Below are positions 22,901 to 33,486 of a DNA stretch of 64,000 bases, in pieces. This DNA comes from Tribonema minus. Lineage: Eukaryota > Sar > Xanthophyceae > Tribonematales > Tribonemataceae. The notes beneath the pieces are model-generated. The model was given only the letters and a program-made list of their open reading frames with translations, did not search any database and was not told the DNA's origin. The translations under genes were made by a program, and so were the position numbers. Every line of letters begins with the position of its first letter. Position 1 is the first letter of the stretch. The stretch lies in contig JAFCMP010000009.1 in NCBI GenBank assembly GCA_017506865.1, positions 372,001 through 436,000 of the forward strand. The letters run 5' to 3'.

Positions 22901-25080
22901 GTGGTTGATGCAAGCACTGCGTAATGTCAATGAGGTAGTACATACCACTCGGCGAGTGGCATACGAGAGAACAACGTTGTGCAGTTCTGACAGATCTACT
23001 AGTAGTTCCCCATGCCTTTGACCTAGGTGCCATTTACTCTGTCTACAAACGCCTTGCTGGAGGCATGCAACGGCAGTCAGATACAGTTGAAGCCGGTCAA
23101 TTTGTTGAGTGGCAAAGAGTTGTGCTCGTGCCCTTTTGAGTACCCGCGCACTGTTAATGGGAGGGAAGAAATGGAGGTGGTAGTGGGTTCATTTTCAAAA
23201 TAACCGCATACAAGACGCCAAGCTCGGCGCTACCGCACTCGAAAGCCTGGCTTGATGTTGACACTCAACCATTTCCACGGACATATGTGCTTGTGAGCGG
23301 AAAATCGCACTGTGCCTCACAATGTTTGTTGACATAGCAAGGCAAGCATGGTGAGTAAACGCGATGAGCAACTCTTGCGCTTGATGGACCATAATTTTTG
23401 TCATGTAACACAAGCCTGGCTTAGCCAAATCTGAAGCAGATGGCTTGTCACGATTGCCAATGTCGAAAGAGCTTAAGAATGCACTGCGCGCTATGAGCTT
23501 ACTGATGAGCACTGCAGCAGTAGTCAGATGCAATATCATGCTATGAGGCACCGCCCTCTTGTGCAGATTTGGTCTTGAAGCTTGCAGCGCCCAGCAACGG
23601 GATGATTGGCTCTCAATGGGACCATGTCAGCCTAACGCTAGTGGATGAGCACTGCACGCTTGCAGTGATAGCAAATACATATGCAAGCTGCACAGCAAGA
23701 CGTTGCTCACGGGCTCACAGAGTTAAACTGTCAAACTTTGCTCGAGCACTGCTGTGGCAATAGTGCTGCTTTTGCCATGTAAAGATTGTGTGAGCTGGTC
23801 ACTGCCTCGCAGATGTCTATGACGCTACGCTTGGACTGTAGTCTATGCCACGATGCCAAATCCTGCGCGGCTGCCGCAACAGTAATTATTGGATCTGTGC
23901 GCGCTCGCAAGCGACAGAGACGTAATGACTTGCAGTTCGAAGCCAATGGCGTGTTGATGAGCACTGACGCAACAGCCGTTACGTCTGGTGTCGGTGATTC
24001 AGCACCGACAGCAAACGTGTGTTGCTGCTGCTCAAATGAGGAATTGCTGATTCGAAAGAACTTGAAGTGACAGCGGGCACTCGATCGGCTACATGCACTA
24101 TGCCGTGAAGCTTCAATGAGTCTCAGCTGGCTGCAGTTTCTGCACTGCTGTGACTTGCACCTCAGTGAATGAGAAAAGCCAGTACTGGTCATGCAGGTGT
24201 CACTGCAACACACCTCGGGCGCTATGAGCACTGCTTCTAGCAAATCATTGATGCTGCAAAGGAAAGCGCATACTATCGCCATGAGCTGAAGCATGATGGC
24301 GTGTGCAGCATGCCTCGAACAAAGTTTGCAAAGCATGCAGTGCCAGTGTACAGGGCAACAGTGTGACTCTAGCATAAGCTACGCAAGAGCGTGATGTTAA
24401 GCGGCATTTTGTTCATCATCTGCCAAAAGCAGCGCGCCACGTGCACAAGCAGCTTCACAACTGTCCGCTGGACTGCCAGCAAGCTGAGAACTGCCCCTTT
24501 CCTGGAACTTCGGTGGACATTGGTGCACCAGCTGAGCCAGATACGTCTGACATGAGCTGAGCAATGACTTTTGCAAGTGACGCCGCTGAGGCGGAGACAT
24601 GAGCCTGCCAGTGTCTGCCGCGAAAAGCCGCCTTGCGACAAGTGCTAGCTGAACGCAGTCCATGGTGTAACCTGAAACTTGTTGTATAAGCTGGAGTGAA
24701 GCTCGTAGGGTGTCAGTCCATATGCAAACCCTACTTGAAGCTAACAATGAGGCCCCTAACAGGACCTGGTTGTGGGTGACTGTGGAAAAGCAGTCGAGCC
24801 GCTTGCACAGTCAACGTTGATGCCTCGACAAGTTCTCTGAGGACAGAGAACGCCTGAGAAGGGGGAGTTGACACGGTTACAAGATTTTGGCTCTACCGTC
24901 ACAGTGGAACAGTCCAGAGGACAGCTGTGCTGTTCCCCACAGTCTGGCTATATGATGTCTGAGGTCTGTCCGTTCAGTGGCACCTCATAGTGAGTCTGAT
25001 TCAAATTAGTTCACTCTCAGGACCAACTTCTGATTGATTCTGGAGCTTAAGCAGGAGACCACAACTGAAACCAGCCCAGC
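19911..25080. other. Gene-poor region with dispersed short words
   Basis: About 5 kb contains no frame that I can assign. Between 19,920 and 21,160 the word gactc and its complement gagtc recur often as parts of imperfect palindromes (gactcggagtc type). Between 23,480 and 24,240 the word atgagcactg recurs at least four times in otherwise different contexts. A stretch at 24,760-24,960 (ending in a paired acaga...tctgt-type region) looks like repeat DNA of unknown class. Short open frames on both strands are not supported by codon use or motifs. Confidence 0.4.
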
Positions 25081-25094
25081 TGCCCTGCAGGGAC

Positions 25095-25920
25095 TTCAAG
25101 TTCACAAGTAAGGTCTACGCTCCTACATCGAGCATCACCGTCGCAGGTGCCCTGAGGCTCACCGATGGGGCGCTTGTGTACACTTCAATGGGTACGGCTT
25201 TTACGGCATTCAGTAATGATGTGAAGATTACGTACAGCGGGTACTACTCATCATATATCGAAACGGGTTCTGACGGGGCGAATATCGTGCCCGTTCTGAT
25301 GAAAGGGTCGACACACTACACCCCTGAAGGTGACCCCTACGTGGGAGGGGACCTGAACAGGCGCCTGGCCCAGCAACTTATTGCGTACGACATGTGCTTC
25401 ACTGTAACTTCAGGCTTGACGTATACCCCATACCTCAGGCAAATTCAGATCGGCGACCGTTGCGGCAATTTGTGGATCGCTGTGCACTGCATCACCATGA
25501 TGATCACGCACCTTACAGCGATTTATTCAAGTTGAACAATTAATTGTTGCAGTAGAACTAAACCACGGCATGCTCATTGCAACCGCGATACCAGGCTGCA
25601 CATACACCTCAGGAACGTTCTCGGTACCTTCAAGTTGGACCGCTCTAACTGCCAATACGAACGATGGAAGTCCGAGTGACTCGTTCAAACGACTCGTGTA
25701 TACTCTATTCATGGTCATGTACGAGAAGCAGAACCCAGGCACTTTCTCTCAGCCCTTGTCAGGAGCAGAAAATAGCAAATGTGTCAATCTCGGCAGGCTC
25801 CTGGGAGACTAGTTTTAATCAGTGGAGCGATCGCACCATACATTCATTTATAGCCAGCTTTGACCTGGGCAGCAGCTCCGCACCTCTGCTGATGAGCCTT
25901 AACTCGGTCACCAGCGCCTG
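25095..25920 (+). pseudogene. Beta-rich virus-structural-like ORF, frameshifted
   Basis: An open frame runs from about 25095 to 25535. Its translation alternates Thr/Ser/Gly/Tyr-rich strands (KVYAPTSSITVAG; ALRLTDGALVYTS; VKITYSGYYSSY; YVGGDLNRRLAQQLIAYD), the look of a fibre or other virion surface protein. Similar composition continues in two other frames, 25570-25812 and about 25780-25920, ending FDLGSSSAPLLMSL and then a stop. The original gene therefore appears to have suffered at least two frameshifts. I do not recognise the family. The viral reading rests on the neighbouring integrase and replication genes. Confidence 0.45.
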
Positions 25921-26079
25921 ATACCCTTTAAGCTGTCAGTCAGCTTGAGCGTTGCTCATGCTGAGCAGTGAGGCCAACGCCGTTGTCCGGGCAGCTCAGA
26001 AATCCGACCCCCGGGCCGAACTGGCAATGTTGCCTGATGAAGTCCCTGATACGTCAAGAGAGCTATCCGGCTGTCATGC

Positions 26080-26589
26080 ATGCGCTTCAGAGACCAAAAG
26101 GACTTACTTGAAAGGTTTCCATGGCCTGAGGAACTTGAAGAAATTGGGGACTCAGGGGTGTACACATGGCATGGGCGACCGGTGGTGACACGCGACATTG
26201 CTGATGATGCCATCCTGAGCGAGTGGAGTGATCACATGGGCATCGCAAGCCTGGGCCGCGACAAGCTGTCTTCTTTGCTCAAAGCGAAGTACTGGCGCAT
26301 CAGCCTGCCTATGATATCTGCCTTCTTGAAGTCAAATGAAGATGCGCAGATCCATTGCCAACGGCGCAGATCACAGGCGTCGCAGCCGTACGTTCCCAAG
26401 CGGCTCGGCGAGCGCTTGCAGGCCGACTGCACCGCCATCAAGCGCAAAGAATGCAACTTTCTACTGACGGTGGTGGACATGTTCAGCAAGAAGATTGTTG
26501 TTAAGATGGGCAAGGCCCAGACATCACAGGCGGTCGCAGCAATGTTTGAGGCAATGCTGCCCGAATATAACTGCAAAATTCAACAGTGA
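26080..26589 (+). pseudogene. rve-type (DDE) integrase fragment, Polinton/PLV-like
   Basis: The frame contains an N-terminal helical segment SLGRDKLSSLLKAKYW followed by an imperfect zinc-binding region. The start of the retroviral-type catalytic core follows: RLQADCTAI with the first catalytic Asp, then FLLTVVDMFSKKIVVKMGKA with the second Asp, then the helix SQAVAAMFEAML. The frame stops right after this helix, so the third acidic residue (Glu) and the C-terminal domain are missing. Upstream sequence in another frame (25952-26150) seems to hold more of the N-terminus. Retroelement and Polinton integrases share this fold. The viral neighbours favour a Polinton-like or larger DNA-virus origin over a retrotransposon. 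Confidence 0.7.
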
Positions 26590-27249
26590 AGACGGACACA
26601 TGGGTCGCGAATTAGGGCCAGAGTTCCCTTTTGCCAGCTTGAAGATGGGTTGACCATCTTCGTCGTCAAAGTGCACGCCGCGCAGCAGCTCAATCTGGCG
26701 AGCACCAGCGGTGGTGACCAGCGAGATTGCGAGGAAGTAGCTGCAGTGGTTCGTGACCTCGCCACAGACGGCAGGCGATATGGCTGCGCGCAGCGCTTGA
26801 ATCACGCCGCGCAGATCGTGACGGAGCCGCCCCACTGCATAATGCTTATCTCTGAGGCCGACGCAGGCGTCGGAGTTCACTTTGTCATTGTAGCTGCCGG
26901 CATTTAAAACGTTCAAGCTTGTTGTTCAGCAGCCATTCAGTCGTCGAGCCGTCTTGGTTGAGCTCGCTGCAAATGTACTGTTTGACATCAGATATCAGGG
27001 TATTTACGCCGGCCCCGGCTTTGTCGGTTTTGGCCGGTGCTGCCGCTGCTTTGCTGGCGCCAGTGCCGCCTATTCGCGGTACCTGTCCTCTCCGCTGACT
27101 GCCCAGAGGTCGAATGCGTCGTTGACGTAGCGCCGCGTCGTCTCGGCATCCCCGGAGTACTGCTGCGGTACGCGGTTGTCAGCGCCAAGGCGCAGGTCAA
27201 GCCGCATGCCCTGGTAAGCAGACCTTAGCGAATCTACGGCGCGGCCCAT
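26581..27249 (-). pseudogene. Possible tyrosine recombinase / telomere-resolvase-like remnant
   Basis: Reading leftward from an ATG at 27249, an N-terminal helical part (RSAYQGMRLDLRLG; ETTRRYVNDAFDLWAVSG) is followed after a frameshift by TLISDVKQYICSELNQ. After another shift comes a C-terminal segment with LVTTAGARQIELLRGVHF and PIFKLAKGNSG. The T-x-GAR-x2-ELL pattern followed by a Lys-containing strand is the arrangement around the first catalytic Arg of tyrosine recombinases, including protelomerase-like ones. The later HxxR and Tyr motifs are absent, because the frame runs into the integrase end. Two frameshifts make it non-functional. The assignment is by pattern only. Confidence 0.35.
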
Positions 27250-27648
27250 GTTCTAACCTTGTTGCTTATGGCGTGAGATTTTTCTTGAGTGACAAACAAC
27301 CGCGCACGCGTGTCAACATTATTTTGCAAAGTGAAAATCTTTGCGTTGGCCACCGCAGCGTGCATTGCAGGACACGCAGCAGTGCGCGCGTGTTGAATCA
27401 AACTTCATTCACATCTCACTCTCAAGGTCGTACCCCTGCGGCTCATATGATGGGGCGAGCGCCTGCTGCCGGCCTGGCATGTACAACCGCCGCTACCACC
27501 CGCGGTCATGGTATTGACTTTGACGAGTTGGCGTGTACCATGACCTTTGTTTCAGAGCAAACTTCATACTTCAGCCAATCAGATAATTTGCTTAAGGATT
27601 CTGAAACGCTCATGCTGCTTGCCACGGCTCACTCTCTCACTCCCAGAC

Positions 27649-27884
27649 ATGGCGAAGCGCGGGGCGATCAAGCGCACCGAGCTCCGACCGACATAGTGCG
27701 ACGCATCCGCCGCGATGCGGTCGAGCTGTCGGAGCACATCTACATCATGATCAAGCATGTCAAACTCGCGATGCTCAAGCATTTCACAAGGCTCAACGGT
27801 CCAGACTGGTATGAAGCTTTGACGCGCAACTTCGACATCGAGATCGGACCCGTCGGCAATGGCTACGTGAGATGGGCTGTGTGA
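27649..27884 (+). pseudogene. Short frameshifted ORF of unknown function within the viral block
   Basis: An ATG at 27649 opens a basic start (MAKRGAIKRTELRPT) that stops after 15 codons. The +1-shifted frame then continues with DIVRRIRRDAVELSEHIYIM and a helix ending FTRLNGPDWYEALTRNF before a stop at 27884. The two parts join naturally if one base was gained or lost near 27690. The product would be about 75 aa, basic and helical. No family recognised. Confidence 0.4.
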
Positions 27885-28027
27885 GATGCTGACACAGCAC
27901 ATGACAAATGCAATGGTGATCGCCTTTACGCCGACAATTGCCACTTGTGCTACCCGCTCAACTCACAAATTGCAATGGATAGATATATTAATGGAGACTG
28001 AATGATTCAATGCGCCAATACACGTCC

Positions 28028-28345
28028 TTATCTATGTCCTGATGGCATTGCTTCAAGTGCCTGCGCGCTGTGCGGCATGTACCAGCACTTGATGTCGGGG
28101 TCCCACTTGCACCCCGCTGACTTGGCAGGGCCTCGCTGCTCATGCGTGTAAGCGCGCCAGTTGCGACGCGGCCACACCTCTGGCCACGCCTCAGGGTCTT
28201 CCACGAGGCCACGCTCTGCGCACTTCTGCCATGCGGTGGGGTTTGGAGCGAATCATTGCTTGGCGTTGCCGTCGTACCACGGGCCAGCGTCCTTGGCCGC
28301 TCCTCTTTGCTCATAGGGTGCAGTGAGATAGACACATGGGCTCAT
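28028..28345 (-). pseudogene. Two-domain DUF5710-type protein with one nonsense codon
   Basis: From an ATG at 28345 the frame reads a first copy of the DUF5710 pattern (VYLTAPYEQRGAAKDAG, then WYDGNAKQ). A second copy follows (AYTHEQRGPAKSAGCKW, then DPDIKCWYMP), and the frame stops at 28028, about 106 codons in all. DUF5710 units are small modules found in many phage, bacterial and large-DNA-virus replication proteins. An in-frame TGA at 28255-28253 sits exactly where the module normally has Trp before F/Y-x-P, so a single TGG-to-TGA change explains it. Otherwise the frame is intact. Confidence 0.6.
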
Positions 28346-28475
28346 GGCAGGGATGATGTTAGCGGCATAAAATAACGCTGAACTGGGAGCCGTAGTCACG
28401 GCAGAGTTGCAAAATGTGGCGCGCTGGGGAGCTACCGGTGGCTGCCCCTAATCCTGCTACCTTCCAGAGGTGTAC

Positions 28476-29062
28476 ATGGGTGTATAGCTTTGGTATATAC
28501 CCTTATAGAGTTCTGGAATACTATACACCCATGACTTACACCAATCGCTAAGTATGGTATTAAGCATGATTACTACATGGGTGTAAAAATTCTGGCATGT
28601 ACCCTTGTAGAGGTCTGAAAAACGGTACACTCATGACATACACCAATCACTAAGTATGGTACTAAGCATACTTGCTGCATGAGTGTATAACTTTGGTATG
28701 TACCCTTGTAGAGGTCTGAAAAACTATACACCCATAATATACACCAATCACTAAGTATGGTACTAAGCATACGTACTGCATGTGTGTATAATTTTTGGTA
28801 TGAACCCTTGTAGAGGTATAAAAACTATACACCCATGACAAACACCAATCATGTACCCTCAAAGAGGTCTGAAAAACCATACCCCCATGACATATATCAA
28901 TCATGCACCCTTGTAGAGGTCTGAAAAACGATACACCCATGACATGCACCAATCACCATACATTCTTACTGCATGGGTGTATAACTTTTGGTATGTACCC
29001 TTATAGAGGTCTGGAATGGACCCTTAAGAGACCTGAATAATTTTGCACCCATGACATGCACA
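28476..29062. repeat. Tandem array of a roughly 103-bp palindromic unit
   Basis: Five to six units repeat with period near 103 bp. Each carries gggtgtata at one end, then ggtatgtacccttgtagagg, tctgaaaaac, and tacacccatgaca at the other. Because gggtgta and tacaccc are complementary, each unit can fold on itself. The spacer caatcactaagtatggta also recurs. Units at about 28,476, 28,579, 28,680 and 28,783 are near full length. Those at 28,850-28,970 are shortened, and a last partial unit starts near 28,974. The array separates the DUF5710 remnant from the helicase remnant. Confidence 0.85.
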
Positions 29063-29152
29063 TATGAACACAACAGACGGGGTAGCCACCAGTAGCCCCC
29101 CAGCGCGCCACAAAATGCAGGGTTTGAAAGGATGTGCAAGTGTTTGTATTCA

Positions 29153-32129
29153 TCATGTTGGATTTTGCGCGCCGGGGTCGTTTTCAGCGCTCCGCGCACG
29201 CAACGCCTCTAAGATGCACTGCCTGTGCTCGAACGCCTCGCCCTCCGCGCTCTGCTCGGCGTGATGCCGCTTCCTCTGGCTCGTGCGTGAGCGCATGATG
29301 GCAGTGGCGCGCTGGAACTTGCCGGTGAAGCGCTGGTCGCCTTGCAGTTCATTCATGATGCGATTGAGGTCATCATCTGGTGTGTCTTCCGTAGGGTTGA
29401 GGCCGTCCCTCGCCGGCAGCTCCTTGCGGGGGTGCTTCTCGCGCTACCAGTCTGCTGCGGATGGGAACACTGGCTGTTTGTCGGGCAGCTTCTGAGGGTG
29501 GCTGACGAGCGCCGGCGGCTTGCCGTTGGCGAGCTCAATGCCGAGTTGCTTTGCCACGATGAATCTGACCTTGTAGTACGCCGACTTGCCGCGGTGTTCG
29601 GGTGTGAGCGAGTGGGTCACCTTGAGTTCCTGGATGCGCTTGACCGGTCGCGCCAGCAGCGCCGCGTCGTGCTGCGCTAGGCGCACAGGCCTGTCCGAGT
29701 CCAGTGCCGTGCCGAGCGTCGCCAGCATGTCTACCAGGCACTCGAGCACCGGCGTCTGCTGCGTCTTGCCGAGCTCCATGGCCTCCTTGTCCATGACGTC
29801 TTGGAGGTAGCTGACGCGCAGCATCTTCTTGCGGTCGCAGAGAGCGTCAATGTTGGCCAGTACGTACATTGCCGTACACCTTGAGGTCGCTGGAGATGAT
29901 GGGCAGCTCACACGCCGGTGCCCGCGGGAAGAGGCGCGCCACGCGCAGCACGCGCTTCTCGCCGACTGCCCGGCAGAGCGCCCGGCCGTAGCGTTCCCAG
30001 AACTCCACCTGCGCATCATGCCGTGATCAACAGGCACATCTGAATCGTTAATTAGGTCGCGCAGCATGGGCATGGCGCCGTCGTCGCGCGCCAGGTCACG
30101 CACATGGAGGCGCTGCAGCAGCTGCTTCTCCTCCTCCTTACTATCCCGCTGCAACATCTCAAGCGTTGTGCTCTTGATCTCCGCGACCTCCGCGGCAGCG
30201 CTCTTGCTGAGGGCCGGCGCCCCACGCCACGCGTACCCCTTGCTGAGCGCGAGGTACTTGTACATGGCGATCCAGCTGCGCACCGACTCCGTGTAGCGCC
30301 TGTCGACGGCGCCGTACGCCGCGGCCAGCTGAAGCGGGTACATGGCCGCGGCAAACGTTGAGTCGAGCGGCCCCAGCGTCTCGAAGGCACTGGCGGCGTG
30401 CACCGCGAGGTTTATGGTGCACGCGTCCATGCGCTCGAGCTCCTCGTCCGCCAGCCGGTCGATGACCTCCGGCGAGGGTGCCGGCACACGCAACTTGGCA
30501 AGTCCGGTTCCTTCAAGTTGTCCGCCGGGTTAAAGTCGCAGACGCCGAGCCAGATGTCCCCCGTGATGCATTTGCAGAAGCGCCCCTGCTGCTGCATGCC
30601 GTCCATCGCGGTGGCGCACCGCTGGCGGAGGGACGTGAAGATGCGCCATACCCTGCCGTTGAAGTCAGCGCCGGTGTTGAGGACGCTAGTGAAGATGATG
30701 ACTCGATGCTCCCCCACATCTCCTCGATATGCTGCAGGTCCTCGCGGTTGCCGGTCTCGCTGGTGTAGAGGCCGACGGTGCCCCACGGTACGTACTCGCT
30801 CAACAGCTCGTGCATGGTGTTGGCCATGATGATCTTGATGCTGCTGCAGACGACACCGATTCGCCACCCTTTGAGCATGTCCGCGCGCATGCGCCACACC
30901 ATTCTGAATGTGTTCGACGTGATGACGCTGCGGCAACAGCGGCGCAATGGAGCGGTCCACGGGCTCCGGTGTCCGCGTCTCAACCACTGCCTCCATAGCC
31001 GCGCGGCACTCCGTGTCCAGCTGCTCCATGTGAGCGGTGTGGTCGGCGGTAGGGGCGACCTCTGACCGTGTGAACTCCCCATCAAACAGACGCGCAGACG
31101 CGTGTACTGCCTGCCGTCCCTCCTCTATTTGCTGTAGAACCCATGGCCGCTCCATGCTGCGGCGCAAGCTGTCGCAGTGGCCGCGCTTGAGGCTCACAAT
31201 GTTCATGAGCACGTCAGACCGCACCGCGGCGTGCTTGCGCTGCAGTGGCGCGCGAACAGGTCCTGTAGGCGGTATGCCGCGCCGTCGACCGTCATGTCCG
31301 CGCTAATGTAGATGACGCGCAGCGCCGCAATGACCAGCGCCTTGAGCCGCGCAAAGTTGGTCATCTTGCTCTCGGCGTTGGTATCGCTGTTCAACGTGGT
31401 TGTGTTGACGATCATAATGGCGCGGAACTCGTCGAGGATGACGTATGCGCACGCGCCGGGCTTGAGCCGCCGCAGACTCTTGTACTCTATGACAAGAACG
31501 CAGCAGTCGCGCGGCTCAAACTTGATGGAGGCGCGTCGCTCGGCGTAGTCCTTGCCGCGCTTGGCCTCCTCCTCGATCACCACGAGGTACCGTCCGTGAC
31601 TGTGTGACATGACGGTGTCGATGCCAAGCTTGCGCAGCTCCCTCGTGAGCGTATGCGCCATGAGGCGCCGCTGCGTGACAAAGATGACGCGGCCGTGCGC
31701 CTTCTTAAGGACGAGCACCTGCGCCAGCGCGCTCTGCAGCTCCTCCTCGCCCACCTGCGATAGCTAGTGCTTCACTGCCTGCATGCAGCACGGATTCAAA
31801 TGCACAACATATTCCCGTCCAACACGCGGCACCGTGAGTTGCATATGCAAACATTTCTGAACTTGAGTTTTGCCCTCGCCCATCGCGTTCGAAAAAGATA
31901 GCTGGCGCGCCACAGAGTCCAGGATGGTAGTCTTCTCGAACCACAGGTCGGGCTCACGCGGCTCGACGTCGTCGCCGGCGTCGCTGCCAGTCTCGTAAGC
32001 GGCGGCGCCGCCACCGCCGCCGCCACCGCCGCCGCCGCGCGCCACTGCGCGCTCCGCGGCGGCCTCCGCCTGGGCAAGAGCCCACTTCGGGTCCTCCTCC
32101 TCCTCCTCCTCGTCGGTCAGCTTCGGCAT
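29153..32129 (-). pseudogene. Origin-binding-protein-type (Herpes_ori_bp family) helicase remnant
   Basis: Read leftward, an acidic/Gly-rich linker is followed by LSFSNAMGEGKTQVQK, a Walker A-like loop. The next segment (31754-31203) has VIFVTQRRLMAHTL, VLVIEYKSLRRL, YVILDEFRAI (Walker B/DExx) and VIYISADM. This order of motifs is that of the origin-binding helicase family found in herpesviruses and many large algal and protist DNA viruses. Further left come GWRIGVVCSSIKIIM, TVGLYTSETG and VIIFTSVLNTGADF (helicase motifs V/VI), then a long helical C-terminal region (DVMDKEAMELGK; HRGKSAYYKVRFIVAK). The coding sequence changes frame at least four times (about 31,760, 31,220, 31,000-30,700 and 30,030), so it is dead. 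It probably formed one polypeptide with the primase-like part upstream. Confidence 0.72.
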
Positions 32130-32269
32130 CGCCTCCTCGCCGACGTTGTAGCGCGCCGCCAGCTGCGTGGCGGTGTACTACTAGCAGCGCTCCACCGCGT
32201 TCTCGCAAAACGGCACGCGTGCACGCCGGTGACGCTATGGAAGCTTCGGCGTCAGTGAGCACCGCTTCG

Positions 32270-33166
32270 AGCGCGCTCATGTCGCCGGCGCCGCGCAGCC
32301 GCTGCGGCATGACGCTGTCAGACATGAGGCGGCTGGACTCAGCGCCGCCGTGCGCCACCGCGGCCGTGACCACGCCACCCAGGCCGCAGTTCTCCACGAC
32401 ACAGCAGAGCCTTGAGTGCGCTGAGGAGAGGGGGTTCGGCTTGCTGGCGCTGCGCGCCTTTGCCGTGAGTTCGAACTAGGGGCCGGCCGCACCGCATAGA
32501 CTCTCGGAGCCTGAGCAATCCTCCGCGCCTCCCGCGCGTAGCCGCGCAGCCACTCCGAAGCGGTGCGCACGATGCCTCCGCAAGAGGTGACGAGCACTGC
32601 CTCTTTGGCGCCGTCACGGTCGCAGCCGTCAGCTGCCGCCGGCGCAATCTCTGACAGCACACGCTCGTGGAGCTCGAGGTACTCACGCAGATACGGCGCA
32701 TCGATGCCCTGTAGCTCGCAGAGCGCCAGGAAGATGCGCGGGTGCATATTCTCACCATCCAAGTCGCGCAGCACGCCTGCCATGATGAAGTTGTGTACGC
32801 CGCCTGGAAAATTTTGCAGGGAGGCGCCGCGCGCGTAGAGTCGGCCGAGAGTCGGCCGTCCTTGGTGGGAGCCCTGAACCGGTACTCAAATGCCGCGCGC
32901 CGCTGTTGTCGCGCCTCAGCCGCTTGTACTGCTGCAGGCTGTCGAGCAGGTCGCGCTTGAGCAGCTTGCGCTCCAGGGGACGCAGCACGCGGTTCGCTGC
33001 TGCTGCCGTGAGCTGCGCCTTGACTCTGCCGTCGATGACCTGCACGAACCACGGGGTGTTCCAACAGCCAGTCCAGTCTGTCTTTGTCGACATATTCTGG
33101 CACCCTGCACGGCACAAGCTGCTTGTGGCGCTGAGCCTCGCACAGTTGCCTCAGGGTGACTGCCAT
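32270..33166 (-). pseudogene. Viral primase-like N-terminal part, frameshifted
   Basis: From an ATG at 33166 (MAVTLRQLCEAQ) the frame gives VPEYVDKDRLDWLLEHP. It shifts near 33,060 to VQVIDGRVKAQLTAAAANRVLRPLERKLLK, then shifts again to FEYRFRAPTKDGRL. A final frame (32783-32480) has DGENMHPRIFLALCELQGI followed by YLREYLELHERVLSEI. The last pattern (His-Pro in a D/N-x-HP context, then the REY..ER helix) is common in replication primase proteins of large algal and protist viruses and Polinton-like viruses. Lying directly upstream of the origin-binding helicase in the same orientation, it is likely the N-terminal half of the same protein. At least three frameshifts are needed. Confidence 0.55.
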
Positions 33167-33486
33167 CCTGTTGCCCACTCTCAAGAAAATAAGCTTCGAT
33201 TGTTGGCTGTGGGAAGGGACATGTTGCGATGACTCGGAGCAGCGTTAGAACATTCAAATCAGTACACGAGTGCGCTGCGCTGTTCTGGTTAGAGCAGTTG
33301 CGTCAAGTGCAGCAGCAGCTGAAAAAAGTTAACGCAGTGTCAGAGCAAGCAACACGGGGGGCAAAAGCGCTGCGCTGCTATGTTCAGATGATGCTGCACA
33401 GTAAGCACTCACTTGCCTGCGTCCTCTGTCTCCAGTCCTCTGTGACGCGGTAAGTTGCGTGGGAAGAATTTACCGGTAGTAAGAGC

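Noticed and set aside
24760-25080. An LTR of a copia-type retrotransposon
   Set aside because: No second copy in the window, no primer-binding site or polypurine tract, and no gag/pol fragment adjacent; the integrase nearby sits among viral genes.
28476-29062. CRISPR array
   Set aside because: Repeats are about 103 bp with shared, not unique, spacers, units vary in length, and the surroundings are eukaryotic; it is a satellite-like tandem array.
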